A stretch of DNA of 64,000 nucleotides from CAZMGB01 sp964565775 (GTDB lineage Bacteria; Chloroflexota; Dehalococcoidia; DSTF01; JALHUB01), in contig CAZMGB010000006.1 in NCBI GenBank assembly GCA_964565775.1, forward strand, positions 1 through 64,000. The letters run 5' to 3'. A program made the position numbers and the translations under genes. Of this stretch, positions 9,250-17,988 are shown one piece after another (positions within the stretch are counted from its first letter, which is position 1; every line of letters begins with the position of its first letter). The notes beneath the pieces are model-generated. The model did not search any database and was not told where the DNA came from. It saw only the letters and a program-made list of their open reading frames with translations.

Positions 9250-10692
9250 TTGTCGATCCCGCGGATCCTAGTCGCGGCCCCACAGGGGCGGTCGGGCAAG
9301 ACGACCGTCTGCATCGGCCTGTGTGCAGCGCTGGCCGCACGCGGGCAGGTAGTGCAGCCGTTCAAGAAAGGGCCCGACTATATCGACTCGAGCTGGCTCT
9401 CCGCCGCGGCCGGACGCCCCTGCCGCAATCTGGACCTCTTCATGATGAGCGGCGAGACCGTCCTCGGCTCCTTCCACCGCTCGTGCGCGGGGACGGATCT
9501 GGCCGTCATCGAGGGGGCCATGGGTCTCTACGACGGCGTGGACCTGGCGGGAAGCGGCAGCAGTTCGCAACTGGCGCGGCTGCTCGGCACCCCCGTCATT
9601 CTGGTCGTGAACGTCACCCGCATGACCCGAAGCGTCGCCGCCCTCGTCAGTGGCTACCAGCGATTCGAGCCGGACATCAACATCGCGGGCGTGATCCTCA
9701 ACAACGTCGCCACCGGTCGACACGAGTCGATGCTGGTGCACGCCATCAAGCAGTACTGTCAGATCCCCGTGCTCGGTTGCCTGCCGAAGGTCGGGCGCGT
9801 GACGATAACGGAACGTCACCTTGGGCTGGTGCCAGAAGGCGAGGCGGCGCCGCTGGCGGAGAAGGTGGCCGAAGCCCGCGAACTCGTCGAGTCCTGCGTG
9901 GACATCGACGCCGTGGTGCGTGTGGCGCAGGGCGCAGCCGCACTTACACCGCCTGCCGAGTGCGCGACTCCACGGCCGCCCGCGACGGTGCGGCTGGGCG
10001 TCATCCGGGACCGCGCCTTCAGCTTCTACTATCCGGAGAACCTGGAGGCTCTGGAGCAGGCAGGCGCGGAAGTGGTGTACGTGAACGCCCTGGAGGACGC
10101 CCATTTCCCAGCCGTCTCCGGGCTCTACATCGGCGGCGGCTTTCCGGAGCTCTTCGCGGAGCGGCTGCAAGCGAACGACCAGCTTCGCCGCGAGATCGCG
10201 GCCGCTGTCGATGAGGGGCTGCCGGTCTATGCGGAGTGTGCGGGACTCCTCTACCTGGCAAGGTCGCTGCGATGGGAGGACCGCTCGTATGAGATGATAG
10301 GCGCGCTCCCCATCGACGTGAGCTTCAGCACTCGTCCCCAGGGACACGGGTACGTCGCAGGCCAAGTCCTCAGCAGGAACCCGTTCTTCGAGGCGGGTCA
10401 ACGCCTGCTGGGCCACGAGTTCCACTATGCCAAGGTCGAGAACGCCGACAACTTGCCAACGGCCTATGGTCTGGAGCGCGGGCAGGGGATAGGCCGAAAG
10501 CGGGACGGCATTCTTTTCAAGAACGTGCTGGCGGGTTTCACCCACCTGCACGCACTAAGCGATCCTACGTGGGGAGAGAGACTGGTGAATCCGACTCGGT
10601 CTACGGAGACCGAGCGACAGGCGGTGGTCCCCGCGGCCCATCGACCGCGGCCAGATAGCACATCCCGACGTGCGGGAAGGAGGAGCAATTGA
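9250..10692 (+). CDS. dsrN: DsrN, cobyrinic acid a,c-diamide synthase-like siroheme amidase
   Basis: A glutamine-dependent amidase of the CbiA/CobB family. In dsr operons it is thought to amidate siroheme for DsrAB. The N-terminal half has the dethiobiotin-synthetase-like P-loop (APQGRSGKTT) and KKGPDYIDSSW. The C-terminal half is a class I glutamine amidotransferase domain with GGGFPELF and the nucleophile in YAECAGLLYL, and a catalytic His in LLGHEFHY. The 480-residue length is near the family norm plus a low-complexity tail of about 35 residues. The start is a TTG at 9250 preceded by GGAGAT. The 3' end overlaps dsrA by 4 bases, so translation is probably coupled. Confidence 0.9.
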   Translation: MSIPRILVAAPQGRSGKTTVCIGLCAALAARGQVVQPFKKGPDYIDSSWLSAAAGRPCRNLDLFMMSGETVLGSFHRSCAGTDLAVIEGAMGLYDGVDLAGSGSSSQLARLLGTPVILVVNVTRMTRSVAALVSGYQRFEPDINIAGVILNNVATGRHESMLVHAIKQYCQIPVLGCLPKVGRVTITERHLGLVPEGEAAPLAEKVAEARELVESCVDIDAVVRVAQGAAALTPPAECATPRPPATVRLGVIRDRAFSFYYPENLEALEQAGAEVVYVNALEDAHFPAVSGLYIGGGFPELFAERLQANDQLRREIAAAVDEGLPVYAECAGLLYLARSLRWEDRSYEMIGALPIDVSFSTRPQGHGYVAGQVLSRNPFFEAGQRLLGHEFHYAKVENADNLPTAYGLERGQGIGRKRDGILFKNVLAGFTHLHALSDPTWGERLVNPTRSTETERQAVVPAAHRPRPDSTSRRAGRRSN

Positions 10693-11915
10693 GCCAAGAC
10701 GACTACAATACGCCACTGCTTGACGAGCTGGAAAAGGGCCCGTGGCCCAGCTTCGTCACGCAGATGAAGCGGGCCGCAGCCAAGAAGCCTGCGGCCAGGG
10801 ACGCCCTCAGGCAGCTAGAGAAGTCATACAAGGACAAGATCGTCCACTGGAAGCACGGCGGCATCGTCGGCGTCCGTGGTTACGGGGGAGGGGTCATCGG
10901 CCGCTACTCCGACAGCCCGGAGGAGTTCCCAGAGGTCAGGGACTTCCACACGCTGCGTGTCAACATGCCCACGGGCTGGTTCTATACCACCAAAGCCCTG
11001 CGCACGGTCTGCGACATCTGGGAGGAGCACGGCACCAGCAACCTGACCAACTTCCACGGCTCCACCGGCGACATCATCCTGCTGGGGACGACGACGCCGA
11101 ACCTCCAGCCCACGTTCAACGCCCTGAGCGAGGCCGGCTTTGACCTGGGTGGCTCGGGCTCCGCCCTGCGCACACCCAGTGCCTGCGTGGGGCCAGCCCG
11201 CTGCGAGTGGGCCTGCATAGACAGCCTGGGCATATGCTACGAGCTGACGAAGACTTTCCAGAACGAGCTCCACCGGCCCATGTGGCCCTACAAGTCCAAG
11301 ATCAAGGTCTCGGCCTGTCCGAACGACTGTGTTGCCGCCGTTGCCCGGGCCGACTTCCCGATCATCGGCACCTGGCGTGACTCCATCCAGGTCGACCAGG
11401 ACGAGGTGAGGAGCTACGTCAAGGGGGGCTTCGACATTCAGAAGGTGGTCGTCAACAAGTGCCCCACCGACGCCCTCACCTGGAACCAGGAAAAGCAAGA
11501 GCTGGAGCTTGAGGCAGATGAGTGCGTGCGTTGCATGCACTGCATAAACGAGATGCCCAAGGCCCTGCGGCCGGGTCGCGAGACGGGCGCCACGATCATG
11601 ATCGGCGGCAAGGCGCCCATCCTCAAGTCAGCCTACCTCTCCTGGGTGCTGGTACCCTTCATGAAGATGGAGCCACCCTACACTGAGTTCAAAGACCTCG
11701 TGACCAGGATATGGGACTGGTGGGACGAGAACGGCAGGATGCGCGAGCGCGTCGGCGAGCTAGTCGACCGAGTGGGCATGGGGAACTTCTTGCGGGCAGT
11801 AGGTCTGCCCCCGGTGCCCCAGATGGTCATGCGCCCGCGCTCAAACCCGTACTACTTCTGGTATCCAGACGAACTTGGAATCGAGCCCTCCGGCAATGGG
11901 GACAAGGGGGAGTGA
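10689..11915 (+). CDS. dsrA: Dissimilatory sulfite reductase subunit alpha
   Basis: Catalytic subunit of the DsrA2B2 enzyme that reduces sulfite together with DsrC. The 408-residue protein contains the siroheme/4Fe-4S ligand motifs (CVGPARCEWAC and CPNDC), the arginine-rich substrate region, and an inserted ferredoxin domain near residues 255-300 (NKCPTDAL and CVRCMHCINE). Length is typical. The start is a TTG at 10689 with GGAGGAG immediately upstream. dsrB begins 5 bases after the stop. Whether the enzyme works reductively is inferred from dsrD, dsrN and qmo in the same region, not from DsrA itself. Confidence 0.97.
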   Translation: MSQDDYNTPLLDELEKGPWPSFVTQMKRAAAKKPAARDALRQLEKSYKDKIVHWKHGGIVGVRGYGGGVIGRYSDSPEEFPEVRDFHTLRVNMPTGWFYTTKALRTVCDIWEEHGTSNLTNFHGSTGDIILLGTTTPNLQPTFNALSEAGFDLGGSGSALRTPSACVGPARCEWACIDSLGICYELTKTFQNELHRPMWPYKSKIKVSACPNDCVAAVARADFPIIGTWRDSIQVDQDEVRSYVKGGFDIQKVVVNKCPTDALTWNQEKQELELEADECVRCMHCINEMPKALRPGRETGATIMIGGKAPILKSAYLSWVLVPFMKMEPPYTEFKDLVTRIWDWWDENGRMRERVGELVDRVGMGNFLRAVGLPPVPQMVMRPRSNPYYFWYPDELGIEPSGNGDKGE

Positions 11916-11919
11916 CGTC

Positions 11920-12990
11920 ATGACACAGGAGTACGCAAAGACCGACATCGGGCCTCCCGACTACAAGGAGATGCTGCCCCCCATCATCAAGGAGAACTAC
12001 GGCAAGTGGGCCTACCACGAGCAGTTGCGCCCCGGCATCCTCCAGCACGTCTCGGAGACAGGTGCTGAACTGTTCAGCGTGCGGGTGGCGTCGCCGCGGC
12101 TGGTAAGCATCGACTTCATCCGCGACATCTGCGACATCGCCGACAAGTACTGCGGGGGGCATCTGCGCTTCACGAGCCGCAACAACGTGGAATTCCTGGT
12201 GAGCGACAAAGCGCAGTTGGAGCCGCTCCAGAAAGAGCTGGAGAAGGAAGGTTACCTCATCGGCGGGACGGGCTCGGGCCTGAGCAACATCGTCCACACC
12301 CAGGGCTGGGTACACTGCCACAGCTCGGCAACCGACGCCTCAGGGTTGGTCAAGTGCATCATGGATGAACTGGCGCCGTACTTCTCGGAGAAGAGGCTGC
12401 CGGGCAAGACGCGCATCTCTCTGGCGTGCTGCCTGAACATGTGCGGCGCCGTCCACTGCTCGGACATCGCCCTCGTCGGCGTGCACCGCCTTCCGCCGAA
12501 GATCCAGCACGACCGTGTGTCCAAGATCTGTGAGGTGCCGACCTTAATCGCCTCTTGCCCCACGCTGGCGATCAGGCCGAACCCCAAGGAGAAGAGCGTC
12601 ACCATCAACGAAGAGCGGTGCATGTACTGTGGCAACTGCTTCACGGTCTGCCCGGCGCTGCCCATAGCCGACGCCGAGTTCGACGGGGTGGCGGTCTTCG
12701 TCGGCGGGAAGGTATCCAATGCGCGTATGCCGCCCATGTTCTCGCGCCTGGCGATTCCCTATATACCGAACAACCCGCCGCGCTGGCCTGAGGTTGTCGC
12801 GGCGATCAAGAACATCGTTGAAGTGTACGCCTCACACGCACGCGAGGGCGAGCGTGTGAGCGAGTGGATCGAGCGCGTGGGCTGGGAGAGGTTCTTCCGC
12901 CTGACAGGGATCGAGTTCACGAACAAGCACATCGACGACTTCACCTATGCGTTCACGACCTTCCGGACGAGCACCAATTTCAAGTGGTAG
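11920..12990 (+). CDS. dsrB: Dissimilatory sulfite reductase subunit beta
   Basis: Second subunit of dissimilatory sulfite reductase, 356 residues. The cluster-binding segment CCLNMCGAVHCSD and the ferredoxin domain (SCPTLAI and CMYCGNCFTVCP) are present and complete. The ATG at 11920 has GGGGGAG upstream. An in-frame upstream start inside dsrA is possible but less likely. It is followed 15 bases later by dsrD, the common dsrABD order of sulfite-reducing organisms. Confidence 0.97.
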   Translation: MTQEYAKTDIGPPDYKEMLPPIIKENYGKWAYHEQLRPGILQHVSETGAELFSVRVASPRLVSIDFIRDICDIADKYCGGHLRFTSRNNVEFLVSDKAQLEPLQKELEKEGYLIGGTGSGLSNIVHTQGWVHCHSSATDASGLVKCIMDELAPYFSEKRLPGKTRISLACCLNMCGAVHCSDIALVGVHRLPPKIQHDRVSKICEVPTLIASCPTLAIRPNPKEKSVTINEERCMYCGNCFTVCPALPIADAEFDGVAVFVGGKVSNARMPPMFSRLAIPYIPNNPPRWPEVVAAIKNIVEVYASHAREGERVSEWIERVGWERFFRLTGIEFTNKHIDDFTYAFTTFRTSTNFKW

Positions 12991-13005
12991 GGGAGGTGAG
13001 CCGCC

Positions 13006-13227
13006 GTGGCTGAAGCAGCCAGCGAAGAGCTCAAGCAGAAGGTCCTGGAGTATCTGGGGACAGTCGACAAGGCCAAGAATCGGGACGTGGCCAACGCCAT
13101 CGGAGTGCCCAAGCACGACGTGGACAGGGCCATCAACGAACTGGCCAACACTGGCGAGGTGGAGTTCCTCTACCTGGGGACGTCCTACGTGACGCTGAAG
13201 GGTAAGGGGCAAGCTCCGCCTGCCTGA
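13006..13227 (+). CDS. dsrD: DsrD, winged-helix activator of sulfite reductase
   Basis: A 73-residue winged-helix protein. DsrD has been described as an allosteric activator of DsrAB and is largely restricted to organisms that use Dsr reductively. The motif VANAIGVPKHDVDRAINELANTG matches the family, and the length is typical. The start is GTG at 13006 with GGGAGGTGAG upstream. Its position between dsrB and dsrC supports the call and is the best single hint for reductive metabolism here. Confidence 0.9.
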   Translation: MAEAASEELKQKVLEYLGTVDKAKNRDVANAIGVPKHDVDRAINELANTGEVEFLYLGTSYVTLKGKGQAPPA

Positions 13228-13250
13228 CAACGCGGGAGGTGCAGCAAGAA

Positions 13251-13568
13251 ATGCCGATGCGAGATTTCGGTGGAGTCGAACTGGAAGTTGACGAGGACGG
13301 GTTCATTCAGGACCCGCAGGCCTGGAGCGAGTCCGTGGCCGCCGTGCTGGCCACCGACGAGGACGTCGAAAGCCTGTCGGAGCGGCACTGGAAGGTCGTC
13401 AACTATATCCGAGAATACTACCTCAAGTTCGGCATCGCCCCGATGATCCGGAAGCTCTGCCGGGACACGGAGACTGACCTGGGCACCATCTACCAACTGT
13501 TTCCATCGGGCCCAGCGAAGGGGGCGTGCAAGATCGCCGGACTGCCGAAGCCGACCGGCTGCGTGTAG
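13251..13568 (+). CDS. dsrC: DsrC, sulfur carrier with both redox cysteines
   Basis: A 105-residue carrier that receives sulfur from DsrAB as a trisulfide and passes electrons and sulfur to DsrMK. It has the family features DEDGFIQDPQAW, LSERHWKVVNYIREYY and a flexible C-terminal arm. Both functional cysteines are present, in KGACKIAGLP and in the penultimate position of PTGCV. The ATG at 13251 has GGGAGGTG eight bases upstream. It contrasts with the three cysteine-less DsrC relatives encoded at 26355-34135. Confidence 0.96.
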   Translation: MPMRDFGGVELEVDEDGFIQDPQAWSESVAAVLATDEDVESLSERHWKVVNYIREYYLKFGIAPMIRKLCRDTETDLGTIYQLFPSGPAKGACKIAGLPKPTGCV

Positions 13569-13670
13569 GCGCGCCACACCCCGGGTAGACTGGCTTCGAC
13601 CCGACTGGCGGCGCGCCAGCCGGGTAGTTGAGGGCGCGAACGGTGAGCGCGCCCCGATTGAGGAGAGTGC

Positions 13671-14393
13671 TTGGTGATCGTAGCCATAGTGGCATACCTG
13701 GTGGCCGCCGTCTTCGTAGTGGGCATCGCGTCGCGAGTCTACGTGTGGGCGGTGACGCCGGTGCCGCTGAAGATACCCACCACGCCGGCCCCCAAGACGT
13801 ATTCGGGCGTCACCGTCCGCATGCTGGGTGAGGTGCTGGTCTTCACGAGCTTGTTCCGCGCCGACAAGCTGCTGTGGGTGGGTGCCTGGGCCTTTCACGG
13901 ATGCCTGGTGCTCATCATCATCCGGCACCTCCGCTACTTCTTCTACCCGGTTCCTGACTGGATCATGTTCATGCAGACGCCCGGCATCTGGGCGGGCTAC
14001 CTGTTCCCTCTGCCCATTCTCTACCTACTGGCGCGGCGCCTTTTGCTGCGGCGTGTCATCTACGTCAGCATCCTGACAGACTACTTCGTGCTTGCGCTGC
14101 TGGGATGCATCGCCGGGACGGGAATTCTCATGCGCTACGTCGCTCGAGCGTACCTGGTCGACGTGAAGGCGTTCATTCTCGGCCTACTGACCCTCCACCC
14201 GGTCGGCCCGCCGACGAACCCGTTCTTCCTGGCGCACATCCTGCTCGTGAGCTTCCTGCTCGCTTATTTCCCGTTCAGCAAGCTGATGCACGCGCCGGGC
14301 TTGCTCTTCAGCCCCACGCGGGCCTCACGGAATAACCCGCGGACGAGACCGCAGAGGAACCCCTGGGACTCGAAAGTACCATGGATAAGCTAA
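13671..14393 (+). CDS. dsrM: DsrM, membrane cytochrome b subunit of DsrMK
   Basis: A NarI-like diheme cytochrome b that draws electrons from menaquinol for DsrK. The 240-residue protein has about five hydrophobic helices, with histidines in WAFHGCLVLIIIRHLRYF and in the later LAHILLVSFLLAYFPFSKLMH. This is shorter than DsrM of classical sulfate reducers but close to compact DsrM forms. Start is TTG at 13671 or GTG at 13674 after a GGAGAG site. The 3' end overlaps dsrK by 13 bases. Confidence 0.88.
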   Translation: MVIVAIVAYLVAAVFVVGIASRVYVWAVTPVPLKIPTTPAPKTYSGVTVRMLGEVLVFTSLFRADKLLWVGAWAFHGCLVLIIIRHLRYFFYPVPDWIMFMQTPGIWAGYLFPLPILYLLARRLLLRRVIYVSILTDYFVLALLGCIAGTGILMRYVARAYLVDVKAFILGLLTLHPVGPPTNPFFLAHILLVSFLLAYFPFSKLMHAPGLLFSPTRASRNNPRTRPQRNPWDSKVPWIS

Positions 14394-15943
14394 ACACCAA
14401 ACCACCGCAAGTCGCAGAACCACCACAAGTCGCAGAACCTGAGAAGGAGCCGCTTCCGCCGGACAGGCTTACGCTCCACACCGTCCAGGGCAGGCGTTCC
14501 CGCGCGACCACTCATCCCCGGCTCGCGCGCCGCCGCAAGATGCCCCACATGAAGCTGTACCAGGCCCCCTTCCAGGACGGCGCGTCGGCCGACAACGTCT
14601 GCTATGCGGCCAGGCCGAGAGACATGGTCAACATCGACCATCCGCCCGAACTGGTCGATAACTGGCAGGAGAAGGCGATCGCCAAGTTCAAGCAGCTCCT
14701 CACTCGCTACCGCGGGCTCCGCGTCTTCATGGAGACCTGCGTACGCTGTGGCGCCTGCTGGGACGCGTGCCAGTTCTTCCGCGGAACCGGCGACCCGAAG
14801 AACATGCCGATGGCGCGCGCCGAGTTGCTCCGCCGCGTCTACAGGCGCTACTTCACGGTCGCAGGCCGCCTGCTGGGCGAGGCCGTGGATGCGAGCGACC
14901 TCAACGAGGAGCTCTTGCGTGACTGGTACACGTACTTCTACCAGTGCTCGGAGTGCCGCCGCTGCTCGGTCTACTGCCCGTACGGTATCGACACGGCCGA
15001 GATCACGATGGCGGCCCGAGAGATCATGGCGACCATCGGCGTGGGGACGAAGTACGTCACCGAGGTCGTCGCCAAGGTGTACGAGACGGGCAACAACCTC
15101 GGTATCCCGGGCCCTGCCTGGACTGACAGCTCCGAGTTCCTGGAGCGTGAGCTGTTGGAGGAGACCGGCAAGAAGATCCCCATGCCCGTGAACGAGAAGA
15201 ATGCCGATGTCCTGCTGATCGCGCCCTCGGCGGACAACTTCGCGAACGCAGACACGATGATGGCCTACGGCGTGCTGTTCTACGCCGCCGGCGTGAGCTG
15301 GACCACCAGCACGTACTGCGACGAGGGCGGAAACTTCGGCCTCTTCCTAGACTTCTACAATCTGCGCAAGGTGAACAAGCGCATCCTCGATGCCGCACGC
15401 GAGCTGAACGTCAAGCGGATCATCTGGGGTGAGTGCGGGCACGCCTGGCGGGCGGGCTTGTATACCGATACACTCAACGGCCCGCTGGACTGGATCAACC
15501 CCTCCTACCCGGTGCATATAGCCGAGTGGACGATGGAGATGATCAAGAAGGGCGCCTTCCACATCGACAAGAGCGTCAACGACGAATTGATCGTGACCTA
15601 CCACGACCCCTGCAACCCGGCCCGGGCTCACGCCCTGCTGGAGGAGCCGCGGTTCGTCGCTCGAGCGGCCGTCAACAACTTCATCGAGATGCCCCCCAAC
15701 ACTATCCGGGAGAACACCTTCTGCTGCAGTGCCGGCGGCGGGCTGCTGACGGACGAGATCATGCCGCTCCGCATGGCCGGGGGCAGGTTGCGGGCCGAGG
15801 CATGCCGCACGACCGGCGCCAACGTACTGGCGACACCTTGCTCCATCTGCAAGGCGCAGCTTCCGCTCGTCATGGAGTACTGGAAGGTGCCGGCACGCGT
15901 CACCGGCGTCATCGATCTGCTGAGCAGGGCCATTGTGCTATGA
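14381..15943 (+). CDS. dsrK: DsrK, HdrD-like iron-sulfur subunit of DsrMK
   Basis: Cytoplasmic catalytic subunit of the DsrMK complex, proposed to reduce the DsrC trisulfide. The 520-residue protein has a proline- and charge-rich leader of about 50 residues, two ferredoxin motifs (CVRCGACWDACQ and CSECRRCSVYCP), and two CCG-type domains with HDPCNPAR, FCCSAGGG and ATPCSICKAQLP. The first CCG domain carries WGECGHAW. Coupling to dsrM by overlap and to the next gene by a 4-base overlap indicates one transcript. Confidence 0.93.
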   Translation: MDKLNTKPPQVAEPPQVAEPEKEPLPPDRLTLHTVQGRRSRATTHPRLARRRKMPHMKLYQAPFQDGASADNVCYAARPRDMVNIDHPPELVDNWQEKAIAKFKQLLTRYRGLRVFMETCVRCGACWDACQFFRGTGDPKNMPMARAELLRRVYRRYFTVAGRLLGEAVDASDLNEELLRDWYTYFYQCSECRRCSVYCPYGIDTAEITMAAREIMATIGVGTKYVTEVVAKVYETGNNLGIPGPAWTDSSEFLERELLEETGKKIPMPVNEKNADVLLIAPSADNFANADTMMAYGVLFYAAGVSWTTSTYCDEGGNFGLFLDFYNLRKVNKRILDAARELNVKRIIWGECGHAWRAGLYTDTLNGPLDWINPSYPVHIAEWTMEMIKKGAFHIDKSVNDELIVTYHDPCNPARAHALLEEPRFVARAAVNNFIEMPPNTIRENTFCCSAGGGLLTDEIMPLRMAGGRLRAEACRTTGANVLATPCSICKAQLPLVMEYWKVPARVTGVIDLLSRAIVL

Positions 15944-16263
15944 GCCGTACGGTGATCAGGGTGTTGGAGTGGTCGGTCGTCCTGGGCATGCTTGCCCTGG
16001 TTCTCCTCGCGTCGGGATGCGACCTGGGCGTAGAGAAGCCGGTCAAGGACGGGACCGGACCGCTGGCGATCACAATCGATCGGACGCGGGAGGCGCCCGA
16101 CTATCACAATCCCCTGGACTGGTGGACGGCCAATCACCCGCACGCCATCGCTGATGGCGTCTTCAGCGAGAGGGAATGCATGCTGTGCCACGTGCCGGGG
16201 GACTCGTGCAACAAGTGCCACGAATACGTGGGGGTCAAGCTGGTGAACGCGACCGGCCGCTGA
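15940..16263 (+). CDS. Small diheme c-type cytochrome lipoprotein (possible DsrJ counterpart)
   Basis: A 107-residue protein with an N-terminal membrane segment ending in the lipobox LLASGC, then two heme-binding CXXCH motifs close together (CMLCH and CNKCH). It should be a lipid-anchored exported cytochrome. DsrJ occupies the equivalent place in many dsr operons but usually has three hemes, so calling it DsrJ would go beyond the evidence. The ATG overlaps the dsrK stop. It may pass electrons between DsrMK and the Rieske/cytochrome b genes that follow. Confidence 0.85.
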   Translation: MSRTVIRVLEWSVVLGMLALVLLASGCDLGVEKPVKDGTGPLAITIDRTREAPDYHNPLDWWTANHPHAIADGVFSERECMLCHVPGDSCNKCHEYVGVKLVNATGR

Positions 16264-16302
16264 CCGACCCAAGGGCGATTCGCCAGAGTATGGTATCAGG
16301 CG

Positions 16303-16806
16303 ATGGACGAGGAAGAAGAAGTAAGCGGGGACCCAGAAGAAGAGGTCGATAGCCGCGTCGCCGAAGTGCTGGAGACGACCGTGCGCGGTGGAGGCATCAC
16401 GTCACGCCGCCAGTTCATTCAGCTCGGGCTGGGCGTGCTGGGGCTCAGCGTCGCCGGCGAGGCGGTCTGGATCCTGCTCAAAGGGCTCGAGCCCGGGGCG
16501 AAGGCGGCGCCGACACCGGTGGAGGTGCAGGTCGGCGACATACCCGCCGGTGGGACCAAGGACTTCCTGTACGGCGGCGACCCGGCCATTGTCTTGCGCG
16601 AGGACGACAGTCTCATCGTGCTCTCCCTCGTTTGTACGCACCTCGGCTGCATAGTCAAGTGGATCCCGGAGAAGCAGGCGTTCCACTGCCCCTGCCACGC
16701 CGGCACGTTCGACAAGACCGGCCGCGTCACGGGCGGTCCGCCGCCGGCGCCGCTGGAGAAGCTGGCCTTCAAGCAGACAGGCGACAAGATCATCGTGGGT
16801 GGGTAG
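16303..16806 (+). CDS. Rieske iron-sulfur protein with Tat-like signal
   Basis: A 167-residue Rieske subunit of a quinol-cytochrome c oxidoreductase. An acidic N-terminus is followed by a twin-arginine motif (SRRQFIQLG) and a hydrophobic anchor. The 2Fe-2S domain has both ligand boxes, CTHLGC and CPCHAG, at about residues 110-135. It heads a four-gene Rieske/cytochrome b block inside the dsr operon, 39 bases after the cytochrome lipoprotein. Confidence 0.93.
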   Translation: MDEEEEVSGDPEEEVDSRVAEVLETTVRGGGITSRRQFIQLGLGVLGLSVAGEAVWILLKGLEPGAKAAPTPVEVQVGDIPAGGTKDFLYGGDPAIVLREDDSLIVLSLVCTHLGCIVKWIPEKQAFHCPCHAGTFDKTGRVTGGPPPAPLEKLAFKQTGDKIIVGG

Positions 16807-16809
16807 ACC

Positions 16810-17487
16810 ATGAGCGCCATAGATCGAGTAGGCGGACTTACCGACTGGCTTGACGAACGCCTCGGGTTCCGGGCCCTCATCCGGCAGGAGCTCACGGAGA
16901 AGCCGGCCCCGCGCCACCTGAGCTTCATGGATGCCGTCGGCTGCCTGGGAGGGCTGTCGTTTGTCCTCTTCATGATCCAGGTCGTCACGGGCGTCTTCCT
17001 GATGATGTTCTACGTGCCGCACGTGGACAAGGCCTTCGAGAGCATCGATTCCATAGACTCGTCCGTCTCTTTCGGCTGGTTCCTCCGGCGCATTCACATC
17101 GCAGCCGCGAGCATGATGGTGGTCACCGTAACCCTGCACATGATCAAGGTATGGCTGACCGGCGCCTTCAAGCCGCCGCGTGAGTTGCACTGGCTCTCCG
17201 GCTTCATCTTGCTGCTCCTCACCCTGGCCATGGCCTTCACCGGCTACCTGCTGCCGTGGACACAGCTAGCCTTCTGGGCAGCCACGGTGGTGACCAACGC
17301 TGTCGAGGTTCTCCCCTTCGTCGGCGGGACGCTGGCTGACCTCATGCGCGGCGGCGACAGCATCGCCCAGCCGACGCTGGTGCGGTTCTACGCCTTTCAC
17401 GTGGCGGTGGTCCCGGCGGTCATGGTGTTGTTCCTCTTGAGCCACTTCTGGATGATCCGCCGGACAGGCATCGCGGAGCCGCTCTAG
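16810..17487 (+). CDS. Cytochrome b6-type subunit of a quinol-cytochrome c oxidoreductase
   Basis: Split-type cytochrome b, N-terminal part, 225 residues and four membrane helices. Heme-ligand histidine pairs 14 residues apart are visible in RRIHIAAASMMVVTVTLH and in FHVAVVPAVMVLFLLSHF. The segment GCLGGLSFVLFMIQVVTG aligns with the part of cytochrome b6 whose cysteine binds the extra heme cn, so this complex is probably of b6f/b6c type. It follows the Rieske gene by 3 bases and precedes subunit IV. Confidence 0.93.
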   Translation: MSAIDRVGGLTDWLDERLGFRALIRQELTEKPAPRHLSFMDAVGCLGGLSFVLFMIQVVTGVFLMMFYVPHVDKAFESIDSIDSSVSFGWFLRRIHIAAASMMVVTVTLHMIKVWLTGAFKPPRELHWLSGFILLLLTLAMAFTGYLLPWTQLAFWAATVVTNAVEVLPFVGGTLADLMRGGDSIAQPTLVRFYAFHVAVVPAVMVLFLLSHFWMIRRTGIAEPL

Positions 17488-17499
17488 GAGGCGATAGAC

Positions 17500-17970
17500 G
17501 TGGCAGTCCGTACCGAAGAACCGGCCACGAGGAAAGTGACAGCAGAAGGCCCGCCCACCGGCAAGAAGAAGAAGTACGCGGGTTGGAAGCGGGGCACTGA
17601 GCCCTTCTTCCCTAACGAAGTGCTCTTCATGGCCCAGGTGGTTCTGACCCTCCTGGTTGTGCTCTTCATCTTCGTGTTCTTCTTGACATCGTACCTTCTC
17701 CCGCCCGATGAGGTGGCCAATCCGCTGGTGACGCCGGAACACATCAAGCCGGAGTGGTACTTTCTGGCAGCTTATCAGTGGCTGAGAACCGTGCCTAACG
17801 AGCAGATTGGAATCATAAGCCAGATTGTGGTCCTCGTGGTAGCGATGCTGCTGCCCTTCTGGGACCGCAGCCGGCAGCGGAACACCTTCAAACGGCCGGC
17901 CCTGTTGCTCCTCGGGCTGGTGGCTCTCGGCCTCCTGGGTGGACTCACCGCGTATTCGGCGCTGAAGTAG
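17500..17970 (+). CDS. Cytochrome b subunit IV-like protein
   Basis: C-terminal half of a split cytochrome b, 156 residues with about three membrane helices. The quinol-site segment appears as TPEHIKPEWYFLAAYQWLR, equivalent to the PEWY motif of cytochrome b and subunit IV. The start is GTG at 17500, 12 bases after the b6-type gene, with AGGAGG upstream. It completes the quinol-oxidizing membrane core. Confidence 0.92.
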   Translation: MAVRTEEPATRKVTAEGPPTGKKKKYAGWKRGTEPFFPNEVLFMAQVVLTLLVVLFIFVFFLTSYLLPPDEVANPLVTPEHIKPEWYFLAAYQWLRTVPNEQIGIISQIVVLVVAMLLPFWDRSRQRNTFKRPALLLLGLVALGLLGGLTAYSALK

Positions 17971-17988
17971 GGAGATAAGCAAGCAAGG

